Source of the DNA: Allosediminivita pacifica | GTDB lineage: Bacteria > Pseudomonadota > Alphaproteobacteria > Rhodobacterales > Rhodobacteraceae | Direction of reading: 5' to 3' | DNA: 64,000 nucleotides | NCBI RefSeq assembly: GCF_003054175.1 | Contig: NZ_QBKN01000004.1 | Coordinates: 1 to 64,000, forward strand | Shown: positions 57,733 to 64,000 of the stretch, in pieces | How the letters are laid out: each line of letters begins with the position of its first letter | Numbering within the stretch: the first letter of the stretch is position 1 | Notes under the pieces: generated by a model | Seen by the model: the letters and a program-made list of their open reading frames with translations, nothing else | Database searches by the model: none | Told to the model about the DNA's origin: nothing | Translations under genes and position numbers: made by a program

Positions 57733-59243
57733 TTGATGAGGCTTTCCCCGGTCATTTCCTCGGGCTGGTCGAGCCCCATGAGCTGCAGCAGCGTGGGTGC
57801 CAGATCGGCCAGCCGCCCACCGTCGCGCAGCGTCGCGCCCTCGGGGCCGCCGAAGAGGATCACCGGCACCGGGTTCAGCGTGTGCGAGGTGTGCGGGCCG
57901 CCGGTGTCGGGATCGACCATGGTCTCGCAATTGCCGTGGTCGGCGGTGACGATCATGGCGCCGTCGGTGCCCTCCAGCGCCTCCAGCACGCGGCCGAGCC
58001 CGGCATCGACGGCCTCGCAGGCCTTGATGGCAGCGTCGAGATCGCCGGTGTGGCCCACCATGTCGGGGTTGGCGAAGTTGGTGACGATCAGGTCGTAGCC
58101 CTGCTCGATGGCCTCGACGAACTTGTCCGTCACCTCGCCGGCGCTCATCTCGGGCTGCATGTCGTAGGTGGCGACCGAGGGCGACTTGGGCATGAAGCGG
58201 TCCTCGCCCTCCTCGGGGTCTTCCTTGCCGCCGTTGAGGAAGAAGGTCACGTGCGGGTATTTCTCGGTCTCGGCTAAACGGAACTGACGTTTGCGATGCT
58301 TGGCCACCCATTCGCCCAGCGTGTTGACGATGACCCGCTTGGGGTAGGCAGCGCCCATGTAGGCGTTGTGCTTGTCGGAGTACTCGACCATGCCCAGAAG
58401 CGCCGAAAGGTCGGGCTTGTCGCGTTCGAACCCGTCGAAGTCGGGCGCGCCGATGGCGGCGAGGATCTCTCGCGCGCGGTCGGCGCGGAAGTTGAGGCAG
58501 AAGTAGCCGTCGCCGGGTCTCAGACCCTCGTAGCCTTCGATCACCGTGGCGGGGATGAATTCGTCCGTCTTGCCGTTGTCGTAGCTCTGGTTGACGGCGG
58601 TCACGGCGTCGGGGGCGGTGGCCTGCCCCTTGGCGTCGATCATCGCGTCATAGGCCTGCTGCACGCGGTCCCAGCGGTTGTCGCGGTCCAAGGCGAAGTA
58701 GCGGCCGATGACGGTGGCGATGGTGACGCCCTCGGGGCACCAGTCCTGCAGATCCTTGAGGAAGCCGTCGGCGGACTTGGGCGCCACGTCGCGGCCGTCG
58801 GTGATGGCGTGGATCACCACCGGCACGCCCTTGTCGGAGATGAGCTTGGCGGTGGCCTTGATGTGTTCGATGTGGCCGTGCACGCCGCCGTCCGAGACCA
58901 CGCCCATGAGATGCGCGCGGCCGCCGGCGTCCTTCACGGTTTTGGCGAAGTCGAGGATGGCCTCGTTCTCGAAGAAGCTGCCGTCCTCGATGGCGAGGTC
59001 GATCTGGCCGAGGTCCATGGCGACGACGCGGCCCGCGCCGATGTTGGTGTGGCCGACCTCGGAGTTGCCCATCTGGCCGGTGGGCAGGCCCACGTCGGGG
59101 CCGTGGGTGGTCAGCGTGCTGTGCGGGCAGCTTGCCATGAGGCGGTCGAAGTTGGGGGTGTTTGCCAGCGCCGGGGCGTTGGCCTCGGTCTCCTCGCGCA
59201 GGCCCCAGCCGTCGAGGATGGTGAGGATGACGGGTTTGCTCAT
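57729..59243 (-). CDS. gpmI: 2,3-bisphosphoglycerate-independent phosphoglycerate mutase
   Basis: 504 residues. The alkaline-phosphatase-type metal residues are in LTILDGWGLREE, with the phosphoserine motif MGNSEVGHTNIGAGR near residue 60. The C-terminal ligands lie in NFANPDMVGHTGD and TADHGNCE. It interconverts 3- and 2-phosphoglycerate. First of the string gpmI-envC-ctpA. Confidence 0.97.
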   Translation of the reverse strand: MSKPVILTILDGWGLREETEANAPALANTPNFDRLMASCPHSTLTTHGPDVGLPTGQMGNSEVGHTNIGAGRVVAMDLGQIDLAIEDGSFFENEAILDFAKTVKDAGGRAHLMGVVSDGGVHGHIEHIKATAKLISDKGVPVVIHAITDGRDVAPKSADGFLKDLQDWCPEGVTIATVIGRYFALDRDNRWDRVQQAYDAMIDAKGQATAPDAVTAVNQSYDNGKTDEFIPATVIEGYEGLRPGDGYFCLNFRADRAREILAAIGAPDFDGFERDKPDLSALLGMVEYSDKHNAYMGAAYPKRVIVNTLGEWVAKHRKRQFRLAETEKYPHVTFFLNGGKEDPEEGEDRFMPKSPSVATYDMQPEMSAGEVTDKFVEAIEQGYDLIVTNFANPDMVGHTGDLDAAIKACEAVDAGLGRVLEALEGTDGAMIVTADHGNCETMVDPDTGGPHTSHTLNPVPVILFGGPEGATLRDGGRLADLAPTLLQLMGLDQPEEMTGESLIK

Positions 59244-59325
59244 GGGGTGCCTCCGACCGGTTTTGACAGGGGTCTAGCAGAGGTTGCGCGGGATGTGGAG
59301 AGGGGGGCTTCAGCGAGCGTGCTGG

Positions 59326-59400
59326 GGTGTCCCGGGGCGGGACATCCCGGCAGATCAATGAAATCAATGGCTTGATCGGGCGCATTTACCGGGACTTAAG
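59326..59400 (+). repeat. Dispersed repeat family B, copy 4
   Basis: TGTCCCGGGGCGGGACAT, then ATCAATGAAATCAATGGCTTG and ATTTACCGGGACTTAAG. It lies upstream of gpmI, between divergent genes. The distal CCGGGAC could pair with the first GTCCCGG. Confidence 0.8.
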
Positions 59401-59550
59401 AATGCCCCCTGCGTGGACGCTGTCTCTCCTTCTGCTGGTCGAGGCTGGTGGGGCGAGGCCATGCCATTGACCCGGTCATGGCGGGGTGACCCGGGCTCCG
59501 CGCGCTCGTCGCTGAAAACATGCCCCCGGCATGTTTTCCGGGCACTCCGA

Positions 59551-59589
59551 GCCCCTCACCCTATCCCTCCCCCGGTGGGGAGAGGGGAC
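59551..59589 (+). repeat. REP-like palindrome family C, copy 4
   Basis: GCCCCTCACCCTATCCCTC followed by a CCCC/GGGG palindrome with GGGGAGAGGGG. Same module as those inside phnK and the DUF559 gene, here in the 581-base gpmI-MipA gap. A second GC-rich palindrome (CCCCCTCCCC...GGCGGAGGAAGGGGG) follows near 59629-59666. Confidence 0.7.
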
Positions 59590-59824
59590 CTGTCGTGCGG
59601 GTTTCGTGTGGGCGCTTATCCCTGCCGCCCCCTCCCCAACCCTCCGCCTGGCGGAGGAAGGGGGTGCGTTGCGCGTCGTGGCGACCAGAGCGCATCTGCG
59701 CGCGCCGCGATGCTGCTCAGCTTGTCATTCGGAAGTCGGCGTGGTCGTGATGACTGGACAAGGCCAGGTTGCGCTCCAGTTCCTGCGCAAGACCGACACC
59801 GCACGCCCCCCGGAGGACGAGACC

Positions 59825-60568
59825 ATGCAGACCAAGACCCTGACCCTTCCGCTGATCGCCTCCGGCGCCGTGCTCTGCGCCCTGCCCGCCGCCGCGCAGC
59901 AGCGCCAGCTGCAGTTCGAGCTGGGCGCCGGCGCGAAGATGGCCCCCGCCTACGAGGGTTCCGAGGATTACGAGGCCTCGCCCAGCTTCTTCGGCTCGGT
60001 GAGTACGCTGAATTTCTGGTTCCTCGACCTGAGCACCAAGGATGGCAACGGATTTGCCATCGGGCCGTCCTTCGGCGTGGTCTCGGACCGCGACGACGGG
60101 GATCACGACCGGCTCGAGGGGATCGACGACGTGGATTTCGCGCTCGAGCTGGGTCTGAAGGCCAAGTACCGCTACGAATCCTGGGAGGTCTTCGGCGCCA
60201 TCCGCCAGGGTGTGACCGGGCACGAGGGGCTCGTGGGCGACCTGGGGGTCGACTACATCGCCTTCCCCTCGCTGGATTCGGAATTCCGCATCGGCCCGCG
60301 CGTCACCTATGCCGACGACGAATACATGGAGACCTATTTCTCGGTGCCGAACGGCGCGCGCCTAGCCTCCTACGATGCCGACGGCGGGCTCAAGAGCTAC
60401 GGGCTGGAGATGTCCTACAAGCAGGACCTGACCGAGAAGTGGGCGGTGAAGGGCACCGTGACCTGGGACCGGCTGGCCGGTGACGTGGAAGATTCGCCTA
60501 TCGTGCAGGACCGCGACCAGGGGTCGGTGGGCGTGACGCTGATCCGGGAGTTCGACTGGCGGTGGTGA
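59825..60568 (+). CDS. MipA/OmpV-family outer membrane protein
   Basis: 247 residues from the ATG at 59825 with GGAGGACGAG upstream. A signal peptide ends at LPAAAQ (about 16-25). Alternating beta strands follow (LQFELGAGAKMAPAYEGSED, YEASPSFFGSVS) and the last residue is an aromatic Trp (EFDWRW), as in beta-barrels. The MipA/OmpV family acts as outer-membrane scaffold or porin; ligand unknown. It is a single-gene unit. Confidence 0.85.
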   Translation: MQTKTLTLPLIASGAVLCALPAAAQQRQLQFELGAGAKMAPAYEGSEDYEASPSFFGSVSTLNFWFLDLSTKDGNGFAIGPSFGVVSDRDDGDHDRLEGIDDVDFALELGLKAKYRYESWEVFGAIRQGVTGHEGLVGDLGVDYIAFPSLDSEFRIGPRVTYADDEYMETYFSVPNGARLASYDADGGLKSYGLEMSYKQDLTEKWAVKGTVTWDRLAGDVEDSPIVQDRDQGSVGVTLIREFDWRW

Positions 60569-60653
60569 GGGCCTAGGCCACGGCTTGAGAGTGTGAGCGC
60601 CGTTCGCGATTGCGGGCGGCGTTTTTCGTGGGAGCTGGCTGCGGGCCGCTTGA

Positions 60654-60837
60654 GCGCGAAGCCCCCAGCGCGGAATCAAGGGGCGTCAGCCCCGCCGCGC
60701 ATCGCAGCCGCGCCCCCACGCGGCGGCGATTTGGTGAGGCTGGGTGCCTCGTGTCAGGGTCTTCCGGACTTGCGGGCATAAATCGAGAGGATCAGCCGTC
60801 GGCATCGCCACCGCGCGCGGCTGCCATGCGCGGCTCT
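60654..60837 (+). repeat. Dispersed repeat family D, copy 2
   Basis: Matches the minus strand of 30821-31028 over about 184 bases with a ~26-base gap. It begins GCGCGAAGCCCCCAGCGCGG and contains GGCGGCGATTTGGT and CACCGCGCGCGGCTGC. It lies in the non-coding 658-base gap before carB, in tandem with the family E element. Confidence 0.75.
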
Positions 60838-60935
60838 GCACACTACCCCTAATAACGCTCCCAGAGCCAACCGAGACGCCCGGGCATCACGTCCAACTCC
60901 TGATGGACCTCACGTTGTAGGCCATGCTCCATTCC

Positions 60936-61106
60936 GCCCGGAACCAGGGACGAAGCCCCGCCGGGCGAGCGCCGGACCGTCCCCGCGGTCTGGCGCTTTG
61001 GCAGCCGGGCAGCGTTCGCAGGTCAGGCGGATTTGGCCGGCATAAAGCGCCTACCCCGGAGGTCGCAACGCCACACCACGGTCCGGCGCACGCCCGGCTT
61101 GCGGTT
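60936..61106 (+). repeat. Dispersed repeat family E, copy 2
   Basis: Matches the minus strand of 35431-35606 over about 170 bases: GCGCCGGACCGTCC, GGTCTGGCGCTTTGGCA, ATTTGGCCGG, ATAAAGCGCCTAC and CCACGGTCCGG. Families D and E share a leading AAGGGGCGTCAGCCCCGCC-like segment in some copies, so they may be related. Confidence 0.75.
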
Positions 61107-61177
61107 CAGCGGGTGCCAGAGCCTTGCTGCCGCATCTCGGCAACCGCGCCCACCGGGGCTCCGCCCGTGATCTGCAC

Positions 61178-61218
61178 AAAGGCTCCCCCGGAGCCTTTGC
61201 CGGCCCCGAAGGGGCCGG
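61178..61218 (-). terminator. Double hairpin terminator after carB
   Basis: Two perfect hairpins lie just beyond the carB stop: CCGGCCCC/GGGGCCGG (61200-61218, loop GAA) and AAAGGCTCC/GGAGCCTTT (61178-61198, loop CCC), the second ending in a short U tract on the minus strand. Confidence 0.75.
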
Positions 61219-61226
61219 TCAGCAGA

Positions 61227-64000
<2,774 letters not shown>

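Overview
The window is chromosomal DNA of a high-GC alphaproteobacterium. Gene families and order point to the Rhodobacteraceae (roseobacter group): a 44-residue aa3-type cytochrome oxidase subunit IV, a DUF1127 small protein, a decaprenyl-type polyprenyl synthase, an ETF-ubiquinone oxidoreductase, a phaA/phaB pair, the EnvC-CtpA-RppH string behind gpmI, and family-typical dispersed intergenic palindromes. I do not assign a genus.

Layout. 1-2017: right end of an integrated element, with a protein tail, an excisionase-like HTH gene and a tyrosine integrase ending 20 bp from the 3' end of tRNA-Arg(CCT), the likely attachment site. 2168-4389: LacI-type regulator and a YcaQ-type DNA glycosylase. 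4623-20770: a large phosphonate locus. phnGHI-(DUF559)-phnJK-corA-phnLN runs leftward from a promoter region shared with phnF. It is bordered by a DUF1045 gene and phnM on one side and by phnF and a second phnM-like gene on the other. An ASCH gene and a hexapeptide acetyltransferase follow, then the transporter phnC-phnD-phnE-phnE. 21001-27074: DUF1127 protein, rpsD, PHB-type phaA / patatin / phaB, and a ring-cleaving-dioxygenase/esterase pair. 27167-33562: YdcH, a TrmN6-like methyltransferase, DUF2007, polyprenyl synthase, zinc-type alcohol dehydrogenase, ispE and a TPR protein. 33864-35730: a lower-GC patch with a membrane protein and a secreted-protein gene broken by an in-frame stop. 35731-46668: etfD, greA, a hypothetical membrane protein, an RNase H-like protein with mobA, azlCD, lipoprotein plus coxIV, MBL hydrolase, acyl-CoA dehydrogenase, and threonylcarbamoyl-AMP synthase. 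46771-53667: polyamine locus (GntR regulator, potFGHI-type transporter, amine oxidase-like flavoprotein). 53664-59243: rppH, ctpA, envC and gpmI with small neighbours. 59825-64000: an OmpV/MipA protein and the 5'-truncated carB.

The phosphonate genes form a near-complete C-P lyase pathway: uptake (PhnCDEE), ribosyl transfer (PhnGHIL), triphosphate hydrolysis (PhnM), C-P bond cleavage (PhnJ with its four key cysteines, PhnK) and PRPP formation (PhnN). phnP is not present. A DUF1045 protein with two HxT motifs (2H-phosphoesterase type) is the only visible candidate for the missing cyclic phosphodiesterase. PhoB-box-like repeats lie before phnC, before the second phnM and after it.

The most unusual points are: a DUF559 endonuclease-like gene and a CorA-type transporter stitched into the phn operon by 1-4 base overlaps; REP-like palindromes translated into the N-termini of the DUF559 protein and PhnK; phnM and DUF1045 start codons sharing bases head to head; four or more families of dispersed intergenic repeats, one of which can form alternative hairpins; and a PotG-type ATPase with a roughly 90-residue Pro/Ala-rich insert. 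No CRISPR array, rRNA or intact insertion sequence was seen.
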